This document shows positions 54,384 through 63,231 of a stretch of 64,000 nt of DNA, one piece after another. The translations under genes and the position numbers were made by a program. How positions within the stretch are numbered: position 1 is the stretch's first letter; each line of letters starts with the position of its first letter. The notes under the pieces are model-generated. The model saw only the letters and a program-made list of their open reading frames with translations. It searched no databases and was not told where the DNA came from. The stretch is from Paenibacillus mellifer. GTDB lineage: Bacteria > Bacillota > Bacilli > Paenibacillales > Paenibacillaceae. The DNA lies in the NCBI RefSeq assembly GCF_023195895.1, contig NZ_JALPRK010000007.1:124001-188000 (forward strand), written 5' to 3'.

Positions 54384-54953
54384 ATGCGAACGATTTGGAT
54401 GATGCTGCGCGCCAGCGTAGTGTTGATGGCGCTAATCTTGCTGTATCAGTTGGCGGTGCTGGGGATCGCCCAAGCCGCAATGCCGGATAAGGCGAATGGA
54501 AGCCTGATATATAATGAAAGTCATGAAGTCGTCGGCTCGCGGCTGATCGGCCAAAGCTTTACGGATCCCTCGTTTTTTCACGGTCGGGTATCCAGTATTG
54601 AATATGATGCGGGGGCTTCGGGAACGCCGAACTATGCGCCTTCCAATCCGGATTTGCTTCAGCGATTGGCGGACACGGCGGAAGCATGGAAGCGGGAAAA
54701 TCCGAACGTGCCGGTGAACGAGCTGCCGATCGACTTGATCACAAACTCCGGTTCTGGCCTTGATCCTGAGATCAGCCCGGATGCGGCCCGGGTGCAGATT
54801 CCACGGGTCAGCGAGGCCACGGGAATTTCTGCGGAGGAACTGGAACGGATGATCCGCGACCATACCCGGGGGCGCGATCTCGGGTTTCTGGGCGAACCGG
54901 GAGTGAACGTCTTACAGCTCAATATCGAGGTTCAGCAAAGAACTGCGCAATAA
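54384..54953 (+). CDS. kdpC: KdpC, accessory subunit
   Basis: 189 residues. N-terminal membrane anchor ([20 protein letters not shown]), then the periplasmic-type KdpC domain ([62 protein letters not shown]). Normal length. Confidence 0.95.
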   Translation: MRTIWMMLRASVVLMALILLYQLAVLGIAQAAMPDKANGSLIYNESHEVVGSRLIGQSFTDPSFFHGRVSSIEYDAGASGTPNYAPSNPDLLQRLADTAEAWKRENPNVPVNELPIDLITNSGSGLDPEISPDAARVQIPRVSEATGISAEELERMIRDHTRGRDLGFLGEPGVNVLQLNIEVQQRTAQ

Positions 54954-54959
54954 CCAATT

Positions 54960-54989
54960 CCCTGCTTGAAAAGCGATTTTCAAGCAGGG
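54960..54989 (+). terminator. Hairpin between kdpC and the KdpD-like gene
   Basis: Perfect 13-bp stem CCCTGCTTGAAAA and complement with a GCGA loop, followed by a weakly T-rich stretch. Probably lowers expression of the sensor gene relative to kdpFABC. Confidence 0.8.
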
Positions 54990-55023
54990 CTCTTGCGTTT
55001 TGCGGTGGGGAGGCGTTGCCATT

Positions 55024-57381
55024 GTGCAAAGTTTTAAACGAAAATCGCCCGAAGAAATCCTAAAGTCGATTTACGAGCTGCATCGGGGGCGCTTGAAGGT
55101 GTACGTTGGGGCGGTCAACGGATCGGGGAAAACGTACCACATGCTGAGGGAAGGACAAATGCTGAAGTCGGAGGGCATCGACGTGGTCTTATGCGCCGTA
55201 TCGACGCTGCAAAGGCCGGAGACGGTGGAGCAATTGGCCGGGTTGGAGCGGATTCCCAGCATTCACTGGAAGCAGGATGGCATAGAGAAAAAGGATTTGA
55301 ATCTAGACGCTTTGGTTCGTCGCAATCCGGAAGTGGTGCTGGTAGACGGGCTGGCGCATGCGAACCGCGAAGGAGCGCCGTTTCCGACGCGTTTAGAGGA
55401 TATTCATTATTTGCTTGGCCACGGCATCAGCGTCATTACGACGGTGAATATTTATGAGCTTCGCGGGATGACGGAGCTGGTACAGAAGCTCGTCGGCATC
55501 GAAGTTAAAGATACCGTGCCGGAGGGGACGCTGGAGTTAGCCGACGAGGTGCGGTTGATTGACGTGTCCCCGGAAACGCTGCTCCAGCGGCTCGCCGCCG
55601 GCCATTTGCGCAACATTCCGGACAAAGCGGTGTTCAATCGCGGAAATCTCGGCGTCCTGCGCGAGCTGGCCCTGCGCTGGATGGCCGAAGGCGTCAACGA
55701 TACGCTGGAGAAACACCGCGAGGAGCAGGGCTTGATCGGGGCGGCGGGCGTGGCGGAACGGATTCTGGTGTCGGCCCAATATCATTGGAACGGATCGATC
55801 TACGTGCGGAGGGGACAACAAATTGCGAGACGGTTAAACGGCGACCTGCTCGTCGTCACGTTCGTGAACCCCCGTCGCAAACTGTCGCCGGAAGCTACGA
55901 CCTTCAAACGCTCGTTGACGCAGTTGTCGGAGAAGGTGGGAGCCGAATTTGCCGAAATCTCCCTCCCCTCCAGAAGGATGCTGCCGAGGGCTCTGGTTCG
56001 TTATGCCCTGGAACACCGAGTTACCCGGATCGTGTTGGGCCACTCCAAGCAAACCTGGTTGCAGGAATTATGGCAAGGCTCGATCGTGGGGGATATTCTG
56101 AAGCAAACGAAAAACGTGGACATTTTCGTAGTGGCAGATCGGGCCGAGACCGAAGGGGAACGCATCCTTCCGGCGAAAACCCGCGAGGAACACGGGGCGG
56201 CCGAACCGTATCGCCGGTTGAGCGAAGCGGAAGTGGAGCAACAAATCGGCCGGATTCGCCGAGGCAGGTTCAAGGTTTACATCGGGGCCGCCCCCGGCGT
56301 AGGCAAGACGTATACGATGCTTCGGGAAGGCAACGATCTGCGCAAAAAAGGGATCGACGTACGCATCGGCCTGCTCGAAACCCACGGGCGTGACGAAACC
56401 GCGGCCCAGGTCGGCTCATTGCCGTCGTTCCCCCGCGCTGTCCTTGATTATCGCGGAACCAAGCTGGAAGAGATGGATACGGCGGCTATCCTTGCCGGGA
56501 ATCCGGAGGTCGTGCTGGTCGACGAGCTTGCACATACGAACATGCCCGGTAGTAAGCATAAGAAGCGATATGAAGACGTCTTGGAAATTTTGGAGGCAGG
56601 CATTTCGGTGATCTCGACCATGAACGTGCAGCATCTCGAAAGCCTGAACGACGCGGTCGAACAGATCACCGGCGTTCGGGTCCGGGAAACCGTGCCCGAT
56701 TTCATCCTTCGCCAGGCCGATGAAGTCGAACTGATCGACGTTGCCCCCAAAGCTTTGCAGCAACGGATGCGGGAAGGCAAAATCTACGCGATGGACAAAG
56801 TGGACCAGGCGCTCGGGAATTTTTTCAAAACCGGCAATCTGATCGCTTTACGCGAACTCGCGCTTAGGGAACTTGCCGACGAAGTCGACGAGCGGCTGGA
56901 ATCCTGGCAGCGCCGCAGCCCGCTGCGGGGAGGCGCAAACCGGGAAGAAGTGATCTTCGTAGGCGTTACGTTAAGCTCCGGTGCGGAGCGTTTAGTCCGG
57001 CGCGGCTTCCGAATTGCCTATCGGCTGAAGGCAAATTGGCATGTTTTTTACCGGCATAACGGGAGTGGACTCACGCCGCTGGAACAGGAACGGCTTCAGG
57101 CGCTTGAGAAGCTTACCCGCCGGCTGGGCGGAACCTTCGAGATGCAGAAGGGGCCCCGTACGCGAAAGCTTGGGGAAGCGCTTGTCCGCAGGGCGGACGA
57201 ACTCGGAAGCACGCAATTGATCCTTGGCCAATCGGGAAGAACCCGGTGGCAGCGGTTGTGGAGGGGGGAAGTGATCGCGCCGTTGCTCCGGCAGGCAAGG
57301 CATATGGACATCTTGGTCGTTGCCGATTTCGATCCTTCGGCCCAAATCAAAAAGGATGTGCTTCCCTTCTCTACGGAATAG
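55024..57381 (+). CDS. Tandem KdpD sensor protein without kinase domain
   Basis: About 785 residues made of two KdpD N-terminal modules in tandem. Each has a P-loop (VGAVNGSGKT near residue 30; IGAAPGVGKT near 420), a sensor core (VLVDGLAHANREG; VLVDELAHTNMPG) and a USP-like domain. The first copy is the more diverged. No histidine-kinase domain follows and no KdpE is adjacent. KdpD USP domains bind c-di-AMP in Gram-positives, which fits the upstream riboswitches. GTG start 10 bases after GGGGAGG. Likely a cytosolic regulator of KdpFABC. Confidence 0.82.
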   Translation: MQSFKRKSPEEILKSIYELHRGRLKVYVGAVNGSGKTYHMLREGQMLKSEGIDVVLCAVSTLQRPETVEQLAGLERIPSIHWKQDGIEKKDLNLDALVRRNPEVVLVDGLAHANREGAPFPTRLEDIHYLLGHGISVITTVNIYELRGMTELVQKLVGIEVKDTVPEGTLELADEVRLIDVSPETLLQRLAAGHLRNIPDKAVFNRGNLGVLRELALRWMAEGVNDTLEKHREEQGLIGAAGVAERILVSAQYHWNGSIYVRRGQQIARRLNGDLLVVTFVNPRRKLSPEATTFKRSLTQLSEKVGAEFAEISLPSRRMLPRALVRYALEHRVTRIVLGHSKQTWLQELWQGSIVGDILKQTKNVDIFVVADRAETEGERILPAKTREEHGAAEPYRRLSEAEVEQQIGRIRRGRFKVYIGAAPGVGKTYTMLREGNDLRKKGIDVRIGLLETHGRDETAAQVGSLPSFPRAVLDYRGTKLEEMDTAAILAGNPEVVLVDELAHTNMPGSKHKKRYEDVLEILEAGISVISTMNVQHLESLNDAVEQITGVRVRETVPDFILRQADEVELIDVAPKALQQRMREGKIYAMDKVDQALGNFFKTGNLIALRELALRELADEVDERLESWQRRSPLRGGANREEVIFVGVTLSSGAERLVRRGFRIAYRLKANWHVFYRHNGSGLTPLEQERLQALEKLTRRLGGTFEMQKGPRTRKLGEALVRRADELGSTQLILGQSGRTRWQRLWRGEVIAPLLRQARHMDILVVADFDPSAQIKKDVLPFSTE

Positions 57382-57466
57382 GATATCGACAAGGTGATCC
57401 GGATCAGGTATAAATGAATCAACGAGAAAGTGGTCATTCATTCCTGAACAGGAGGCGATCCTAGCA

Positions 57467-57988
57467 ATGGACCCTAGATATCCGATAGGCAAGTATGCAT
57501 TCGAAGGCGAGATCACCGCGGCGCAGCGGGAGCAGTGGATACGTGAAATCGAGACGCTGCCGGCGAAACTAAGGCAGGCCGTAGCCGGTTTGAGCGAAGA
57601 TCAACTGAACCTGCCCTACCGCGAGGGAGGCTGGACCTTACGTCAGGTCGTGCACCATCTGGCTGACAGCCATATCAATGCCTACACCCGGTTTAAACTG
57701 GCGTTAACCGAAGAGACGCCGACGATCCGGCCTTACTTCGAAGACCGTTGGGCGACGCTGGCAGATTACGAGGGAGAAATCGAGGTTTCGCTGCTATTGC
57801 TCGAAGCGCTGCACCGTCGCTGGACCAACCTGTTGAAATCGCTGGGCGACGCAGATTATGAGCGCAAGTTCCATCACCCCGAATCGGGCGAGACGACCCG
57901 CTTGGCCTATACCCTCGGCAATTATGCCTGGCACGGAAATCATCATCTTGCGCATATCACCGCCTTAAGAACGAAGCTGGATCTTTAG
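57467..57988 (+). CDS. YfiT/BstA-like bacillithiol transferase (DinB fold)
   Basis: 173 residues. The first third matches YfiT (PRYPIGKYAFEGEITAAQRE, LRQVVHHLADSHINAYTRF), with metal histidines completed by WHGNHHLAHI. Helps detoxify electrophiles with bacillithiol. Terminator after the gene. Confidence 0.88.
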   Translation: MDPRYPIGKYAFEGEITAAQREQWIREIETLPAKLRQAVAGLSEDQLNLPYREGGWTLRQVVHHLADSHINAYTRFKLALTEETPTIRPYFEDRWATLADYEGEIEVSLLLLEALHRRWTNLLKSLGDADYERKFHHPESGETTRLAYTLGNYAWHGNHHLAHITALRTKLDL

Positions 57989-58010
57989 TTCCGGCTTTAT
58001 CGACGACGCA

Positions 58011-58051
58011 ACAGCCCGAAAGTCCCAAGAAGGACCTCGGGCTGTTTTTTT
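58011..58051 (+). terminator. Terminator after the yfiT-like gene
   Basis: ACAGCCCGA with inner AGTCC/GGACT-like pairing and TCGGGCTGT, then seven T. Confidence 0.88.
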
Positions 58052-58125
58052 GCGTTCCAGGGAGCTTTGCGGAATTGGAAAAGAACTTTAATTTCAGCTA
58101 TAAATCGGCATTTTGAGTTATAGAA

Positions 58126-58139
58126 AGAAAGCGCTGTCT
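58126..58139 (+). promoter_or_regulatory. Catabolite-responsive element (cre) candidate
   Basis: AGAAAGCGCTGTCT matches the cre consensus TGWNANCGNTNWCA at all but the two end bases. It lies about 55 bp before a secreted glycoside hydrolase gene, overlapping a possible promoter (TTGAGT ... TATTTT). Repression by CcpA in glucose is expected. Confidence 0.6.
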
Positions 58140-58192
58140 ATTTTAACATGGGGTTCGTAATCGATACTTTACGACGAAAGGATGGATGATCT

Positions 58193-60838
58193 GTGAAGGC
58201 TGACACGGCGAAAAGGTGGAATTTGAAAGCAGTGTTGCGATACGCGCTGATCGCGATATTGGCTTGTTCGATGACCGGAGGCGCGGAGGTCGCCCCGATG
58301 CGGGCTGCCGCCGGGGAGACAAACGCGCAAGAAGGAGGCGCGGTTTACTCGTTTGAGGCGGAGGCGCCGGCGAACTCCTATTCCGGTAAAGCCGGGCCGG
58401 TCTCGTACGACACCTGCTCCGGCGGGGCTAAGGTAGGCAATCTCTACCAAGGATCGGCCATGCAGTTTCATGACGTCCGCGTAGCGGAAGCCGGCGTATA
58501 CAAACTGAGCCTGTCCTATATTTCTGGGGACACCCGCTCGTTCATGATCAGCGTCAATGGCGGAGAGCGGGAGCGGTTCACGCCGCCGGCGACGAAGGAT
58601 TGGAATGCCGTCGGCATTTTCGATTTCGAAGTTCGTTTGCAGGCGGGCGCCAATACGTTGTCTTTCGACGATGATGGAGGGTATGCTCCGGATTTGGACA
58701 AGATCAGCTTGACCTTCGTATCCTCCTCGGACCCGGGAACGAGCCCGGGGGATGGCGAAGATCTGGAGCTTGGCGCACCGGTAAACACGGAGAAATATGG
58801 ACCGATCGCCGTGACCCGGCACGAGAAAGGATTAAGCATTTCGAGCGGCAGTTTGAAGCTGCAATACAACACGGAAACCGGGTTGTCGGCTTATATCTGG
58901 AAAGCGAGCGGGGAAGAAGCGAAGATCCAAGGGGCTTACAGCTCCCTGCAGCTCGATCAATATTTAACCAGCAAGGATTACGCAAGACACGAATTTAAGA
59001 TGGAAGAGGTAGAGCGGTTCCAGGACCGGGGCGGCAAAGGGATTAAGGTGACGGTGAGCAACCGGCAGGACGGACTGCCGACCCTGAAGCAAATTTACTA
59101 TATTTATGAGCAGAAGGATTACCTGCTTACCCAGGTCGTCGCGGAGCAAGCCACGCCGATGGCCACGAACTATATCGCTCCGCTCATCGTGGATCGACGA
59201 GGCGGGGTGGACCTCGGCCAGTACGGCGACAACCGGGTGCTGGTGACCCCGTTCGATAACGATGCGTGGTCGCGGTACTTGTCCAAGACGATCAATACGG
59301 ACTTGAACAATCAAAATTACGAGAGCTCGGAACTGACGGCGATCTACGACAACGACAGCCGCCGCGGTTTTGTGATTGGTTCGGTCAGCCACGATACGTG
59401 GAAAACAGGCATATATTGGAGCGGTTCGAACGACCGGTTGAATAAGCTGAACGTTTACGGCGGATTCTCCTCCCTGGCCTCCACGCACGATTCGTTGCCT
59501 CATGCCAAGGTCGGCGGGACGACGGTTGCCTCGCCGAAGGTGTTTGTCGGTTATTTCGCCGACTATCGGGACGGGTTAGAGACATACGGGCGGGCGAATG
59601 CCTCGGAGGCGCCGCCGCTTGCCTTCGGCCCCGGCGTACCGCAAGGAGTTCCGGTCGGCTGGAACAGCTGGGGAGCCGTCAGCAGCCATTTAACCTACGA
59701 CAAAGCGGTCGAGACCTCCGATTACTTTAAGGCCAATCTGCAAGGGAAGTCATTTGACAACGGCGGCCAGCTTTATATCAACCTCGATTCCTACTGGGAC
59801 AACATGAATGACGAACAATTGGGTCAACTGGTCGAACATATCAAGGCGAACGGTCAAAAAGCCGGCATTTATTACGGCCCCTTCGTCTTCTGGGGCGATA
59901 ATTTAAGCCAACCGGTGGAAGGGACGGACGGAAAGTACACCTATGGCGACATCGTGCTGCGCGATGCGCAAGGGAATCCGTTGCCGAAGCTGGACGGCGC
60001 CTACGCCGTCGATCCGACCCATCCGGGCACGAAGCAGCGGATCGACTTTTACGTGAATCGGTTTAAGGAGCATGGATTTGAGTATATTAAGCTGGATTTC
60101 CTGAGCCATGGCTCACTGGAAGGTCAGCACTACAATCCGCAAGCTACTACGGGGATTCAGGCTTACAATGAAGGCATGGCATACATCGTGGATGCGCTGG
60201 ACGGTTCGATGTTCATCAGCGCTTCGATCGCTCCGTTGTTCCCGAGCCAATACGCGCATAGCCGGCGGATCTCCTGCGACGTGGACGGTTCGCCGGGCAG
60301 CACCGAATACCAACTGAACAACTTGACCTATGGCTGGTGGCAGAACGGCACGATCTACCGCTACACCGATCCGGACTACATGACGTTGGCCAAGGGCGGC
60401 TCACTGCTCGGCGCGCAAACCCGCGTGAACGCGGCGGCGATTTCCGGCACCGTGTTCCTGAACTCGGATGATGTCGGTGACCCGGCCGCCCGTGAATACA
60501 TGGAGAAACTGCTAATTAACCCGGCCGTCAACGCGGTGGCCAAGAAAGGGCAGGCGTTCCGCCCAATCGAAGGCAATACGGGGACCGCAGCGGCGGATGC
60601 CTTTATCCTGAAGGATGGCGGCGTGTATTATCTCGCCTTGTTTAATTTCACGAACGAGCCGGTAGAACGCACGATTTCATTCGAGCGGGCTGCGATGGAC
60701 AACAAAGGCCATTCCGGCTTCCGCGTGACGGATCTGTGGACCGGGGAGGAGACGCGGGCGAAAACCCAACTGCATGCCCGGCTGCAAGGGGCCGAGTCCA
60801 AACTGTATAAGCTCGTTCCCGTTGCGGGGGGCGATTAA
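58193..60838 (+). CDS. Secreted alpha-galactosidase-like glycoside hydrolase with CBM35
   Basis: 881 residues. Signal peptide (YALIAILACSMTGGAEV), then a CBM35-like module (YSFEAEAPANSYSGKAG to APDLDKISL), a beta-rich linker domain, and a TIM barrel: GWNSWGAVSSHLTYDKAVET, YINLDSYWDNMNDEQLGQLV, AGIYYGPFVFWG, FEYIKLDFLSHG with the nucleophile Asp, then SCDVDGSPGS as possible acid/base region. Fits GH27/GH36-type alpha-galactosidases or related families. GTG start with AAAGGATGG upstream. Terminator after the gene. Confidence 0.83.
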   Translation: MKADTAKRWNLKAVLRYALIAILACSMTGGAEVAPMRAAAGETNAQEGGAVYSFEAEAPANSYSGKAGPVSYDTCSGGAKVGNLYQGSAMQFHDVRVAEAGVYKLSLSYISGDTRSFMISVNGGERERFTPPATKDWNAVGIFDFEVRLQAGANTLSFDDDGGYAPDLDKISLTFVSSSDPGTSPGDGEDLELGAPVNTEKYGPIAVTRHEKGLSISSGSLKLQYNTETGLSAYIWKASGEEAKIQGAYSSLQLDQYLTSKDYARHEFKMEEVERFQDRGGKGIKVTVSNRQDGLPTLKQIYYIYEQKDYLLTQVVAEQATPMATNYIAPLIVDRRGGVDLGQYGDNRVLVTPFDNDAWSRYLSKTINTDLNNQNYESSELTAIYDNDSRRGFVIGSVSHDTWKTGIYWSGSNDRLNKLNVYGGFSSLASTHDSLPHAKVGGTTVASPKVFVGYFADYRDGLETYGRANASEAPPLAFGPGVPQGVPVGWNSWGAVSSHLTYDKAVETSDYFKANLQGKSFDNGGQLYINLDSYWDNMNDEQLGQLVEHIKANGQKAGIYYGPFVFWGDNLSQPVEGTDGKYTYGDIVLRDAQGNPLPKLDGAYAVDPTHPGTKQRIDFYVNRFKEHGFEYIKLDFLSHGSLEGQHYNPQATTGIQAYNEGMAYIVDALDGSMFISASIAPLFPSQYAHSRRISCDVDGSPGSTEYQLNNLTYGWWQNGTIYRYTDPDYMTLAKGGSLLGAQTRVNAAAISGTVFLNSDDVGDPAAREYMEKLLINPAVNAVAKKGQAFRPIEGNTGTAAADAFILKDGGVYYLALFNFTNEPVERTISFERAAMDNKGHSGFRVTDLWTGEETRAKTQLHARLQGAESKLYKLVPVAGGD

Positions 60839-60841
60839 AAT

Positions 60842-60886
60842 AAATAGATCAAGGGAGCCGTGATCCACGGCTCCCTTGATCTATTT
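60842..60886. terminator. Bidirectional terminator between convergent genes
   Basis: Perfect 21-bp stem, AAATAGATCAAGGGAGCCGT plus one further pair and complement, around a 3-base loop. Shared by the glycoside hydrolase (+) and the permease (-). Confidence 0.9.
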
Positions 60887-61965
60887 TACAGCACCCAAGC
60901 GCCTACGACCCCGGCGATGACACCGAGGATGACCACCGAGGCGAACACGAATCCCAGCACCTTGCGCGGGAAAGAGCGCGTCACCATCAGCAAGGACGGC
61001 AGGCTAATGGCTGGCAGCGTAAGCAGCAAGGCAACAGCCGGTCCAGCGCCGAGTCCAAGCGCGGTGAACGACTGGATAATCGGAATTTCCGCCGCCGTCG
61101 GGATCACGAACAACGTGCCGACGAGGGCGAATAGCAGAATGGCCAGGATGCCGCCGCCCAGTTCCACCGGGAACAAGACGCCTTGGAAAGCACCGAGCAG
61201 CAGGACAGATAACAGATACGCCGGTACGACGTTCAGGATCATCATCCCGAGGCTTTTCAGCCAGCGCAGGGCAAACGGTCCCTCCTCCTTCAGATCGGCT
61301 ACGGCCTCCGCTTGTTCCATTTCCGCCGGAGCGGGAACTTGCTGGCCCTTAGCTAGCCGGTTGGCGAAATAACTGACGCCAAACGTCAGTGCGATGCCAA
61401 AGACGAGACGAAGCAAGGTGAACTTCCAGGATAACACGAAGGTCATGAAAATCAGCGTTGCCGGGTTCAGCACCGGATTGCCAAGCCAGAAAGCCAGGCT
61501 GGCGCCAACGGACACGTTGCGTTTACGCAGGCCTGCGGCGATCGGCGCCGCGCAGCAGGTGCACATCATCCCCGGCAAGGAGACGAGGCCGCCGACAAAA
61601 GTGCTCTTAAACCGGCTGCTGCCGAGAACTTTATATAACCACTGAGCGGGTAGAAGAACCTGTACGAGCGAACCTAGTAAAATGCCTAGTACGGCAGCCT
61701 TCCATACCGATTTGAAATAGGCGGCCGCATAATCGAGCGCCGCACTCCACGAAATCGGACCGGAAGCATCCGCTGCAAGGATCGAAGAGCCGATCGAATG
61801 CTCGGTGACGGCTTTGAACGCTTTTCCGTAATAAGGCCACCACTTGACATAACTTAAGCCGGCGATGGCTATGATGAGGAACAGAATGATAAATATCGCA
61901 GTTCTGCCTTTATGAAATCCATGCGGCTGTTGCTGCGGGTAGTTGCCACTTGATGACGAAACCAT
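60886..61965 (-). CDS. YraQ/UPF0718-family permease
   Basis: 359 residues, eight or more membrane spans. Characteristic blocks: PGMMCTCCAAPIAAGLRKRN with two adjacent cysteines, FWLGNPVLNPATLIF, and TLFVIPTAAEIPIIQSF. The family includes arsenic (ArsP-like) and other permeases. Divergent from the selenium genes, so a role in selenium or metalloid transport is possible but unproven. Confidence 0.82.
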   Translation of the reverse strand: MVSSSSGNYPQQQPHGFHKGRTAIFIILFLIIAIAGLSYVKWWPYYGKAFKAVTEHSIGSSILAADASGPISWSAALDYAAAYFKSVWKAAVLGILLGSLVQVLLPAQWLYKVLGSSRFKSTFVGGLVSLPGMMCTCCAAPIAAGLRKRNVSVGASLAFWLGNPVLNPATLIFMTFVLSWKFTLLRLVFGIALTFGVSYFANRLAKGQQVPAPAEMEQAEAVADLKEEGPFALRWLKSLGMMILNVVPAYLLSVLLLGAFQGVLFPVELGGGILAILLFALVGTLFVIPTAAEIPIIQSFTALGLGAGPAVALLLTLPAISLPSLLMVTRSFPRKVLGFVFASVVILGVIAGVVGAWVL

Positions 61966-62162
61966 ATGTTTTGTTTCCCTCCACGAACGTTTAGATTTGA
62001 ACTAGAGCACGAAATATAGTATACCATACGATGGCAAGCGAACTATATCGCATCCGTGCTCCAGCAGGAGCCAGGCGGTTGCCTTTTATACCGGAACTGG
62101 AGTACGCTTGAATATAGAAGAAAGATTCCTATTAAGGATGTAGGGAAGGATTGTGATCAATC
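61966..62162. promoter_or_regulatory. Divergent promoter region, permease / selD
   Basis: 197 bp between the divergent genes. Contains the inverted repeat GAGCACG ... CGTGCTC with inner TATAG/CTATA, and AT-rich promoter-like sequence, so a shared regulator is plausible. Confidence 0.4.
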
Positions 62163-63215
62163 ATGTCTACCGCTGAACCTGTAAAATTAACGTCCCTGTC
62201 CAGCAAAGGGGGCTGCGGCTGCAAAATCGGCCCGGCCGACCTGATGCAGGTCATTCGGAGCCTCCCGCCGACGGTGCCGAATCCCGATTTGTTGGTGGGT
62301 CTTGATACAAGTGATGATGCCGGGGTTTACCGGTTAAACGATGAACTGGCGCTGGTGCAAACCGTTGATTTCTTTACGCCGATTGTCGACGATCCATATT
62401 CGTTCGGGCAAATCGCCGCGGCGAACGCGCTCAGCGATATTTACGCGATGGGCGGCAAGCCGCTCACGGTGCTGAACATCGTGGCTTTTCCCATTTCAAC
62501 GTTGGATAAAAGCATTCTGGCCGACATCCTGCGCGGCGCAGGGGACAAGGTTCGGGAGGCAGGGGCGACTCTGGTAGGCGGCCATTCCATCGACGACAAG
62601 GAGCCCAAATTCGGCTTAGCTGTCACGGGGCTCGTGCACCCGAACAAGGTTAGGACAAATGCCGGGGCGAAGCCGGGGGACAAGCTGATCCTGACGAAAC
62701 CGATCGGCGTCGGCATTATGACCACCTCGATCAAGAAGGATCAGTTGACTGCGGAAGAGACAGAGCGCGTCACCACGGTCATGGCTACGCTGAACAAGAC
62801 GGCCGCTGAAGTGATGGAGCCGTATGACGTGCACGCTTGTACAGACGTGACCGGCTTTGGCTTGATGGGCCATGCTCTGGAAATGGCCAAGGGCAGCGGC
62901 ACCGGGATTATGATCTCACAGGGCAGCGTACCCGTGCTCCCGCGTGTGCGCGAATTGGCGGAGCAAGGGTTTGTCCCTGGGGGCACCAAAAACAATTATG
63001 CCCACGTGGAAGCGGACATCACGTTCCCGGATTTGTTGGACCAGACCGGCCGTTATATTTTGTGCGATGCGGTTACGTCCGGTGGTTTGCTGATTTCGGT
63101 GAACCCGGACCAAAGCGAGCAGCTGCTGGCCGAACTGCAGAAAGCTGGCGTCGAGGCAAGCCTGATCGGTAAGGTCACCGAGGAAAACGCGGGTCGCATC
63201 GTGGTGGAAGCGTAG
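62163..63215 (+). CDS. selD: SelD, selenide water dikinase
   Basis: 350 residues. N-terminal GGCGCKIGPADL has the catalytic Cys at residue 18 (Cys, not selenocysteine) and Lys 21; then VGLDTSDDAGVYRL, DVYHACTD-type metal block in VHACTDVTGFGLMGH, and the AIR-synthase-like C-domain. Makes selenophosphate for selenouridine tRNA or selenoprotein synthesis. Upstream of mnmH, 16 bp apart, so the tRNA route is the likely use. Confidence 0.95.
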   Translation: MSTAEPVKLTSLSSKGGCGCKIGPADLMQVIRSLPPTVPNPDLLVGLDTSDDAGVYRLNDELALVQTVDFFTPIVDDPYSFGQIAAANALSDIYAMGGKPLTVLNIVAFPISTLDKSILADILRGAGDKVREAGATLVGGHSIDDKEPKFGLAVTGLVHPNKVRTNAGAKPGDKLILTKPIGVGIMTTSIKKDQLTAEETERVTTVMATLNKTAAEVMEPYDVHACTDVTGFGLMGHALEMAKGSGTGIMISQGSVPVLPRVRELAEQGFVPGGTKNNYAHVEADITFPDLLDQTGRYILCDAVTSGGLLISVNPDQSEQLLAELQKAGVEASLIGKVTEENAGRIVVEA

Positions 63216-63231
63216 GAAGGGGTTTGCAACA

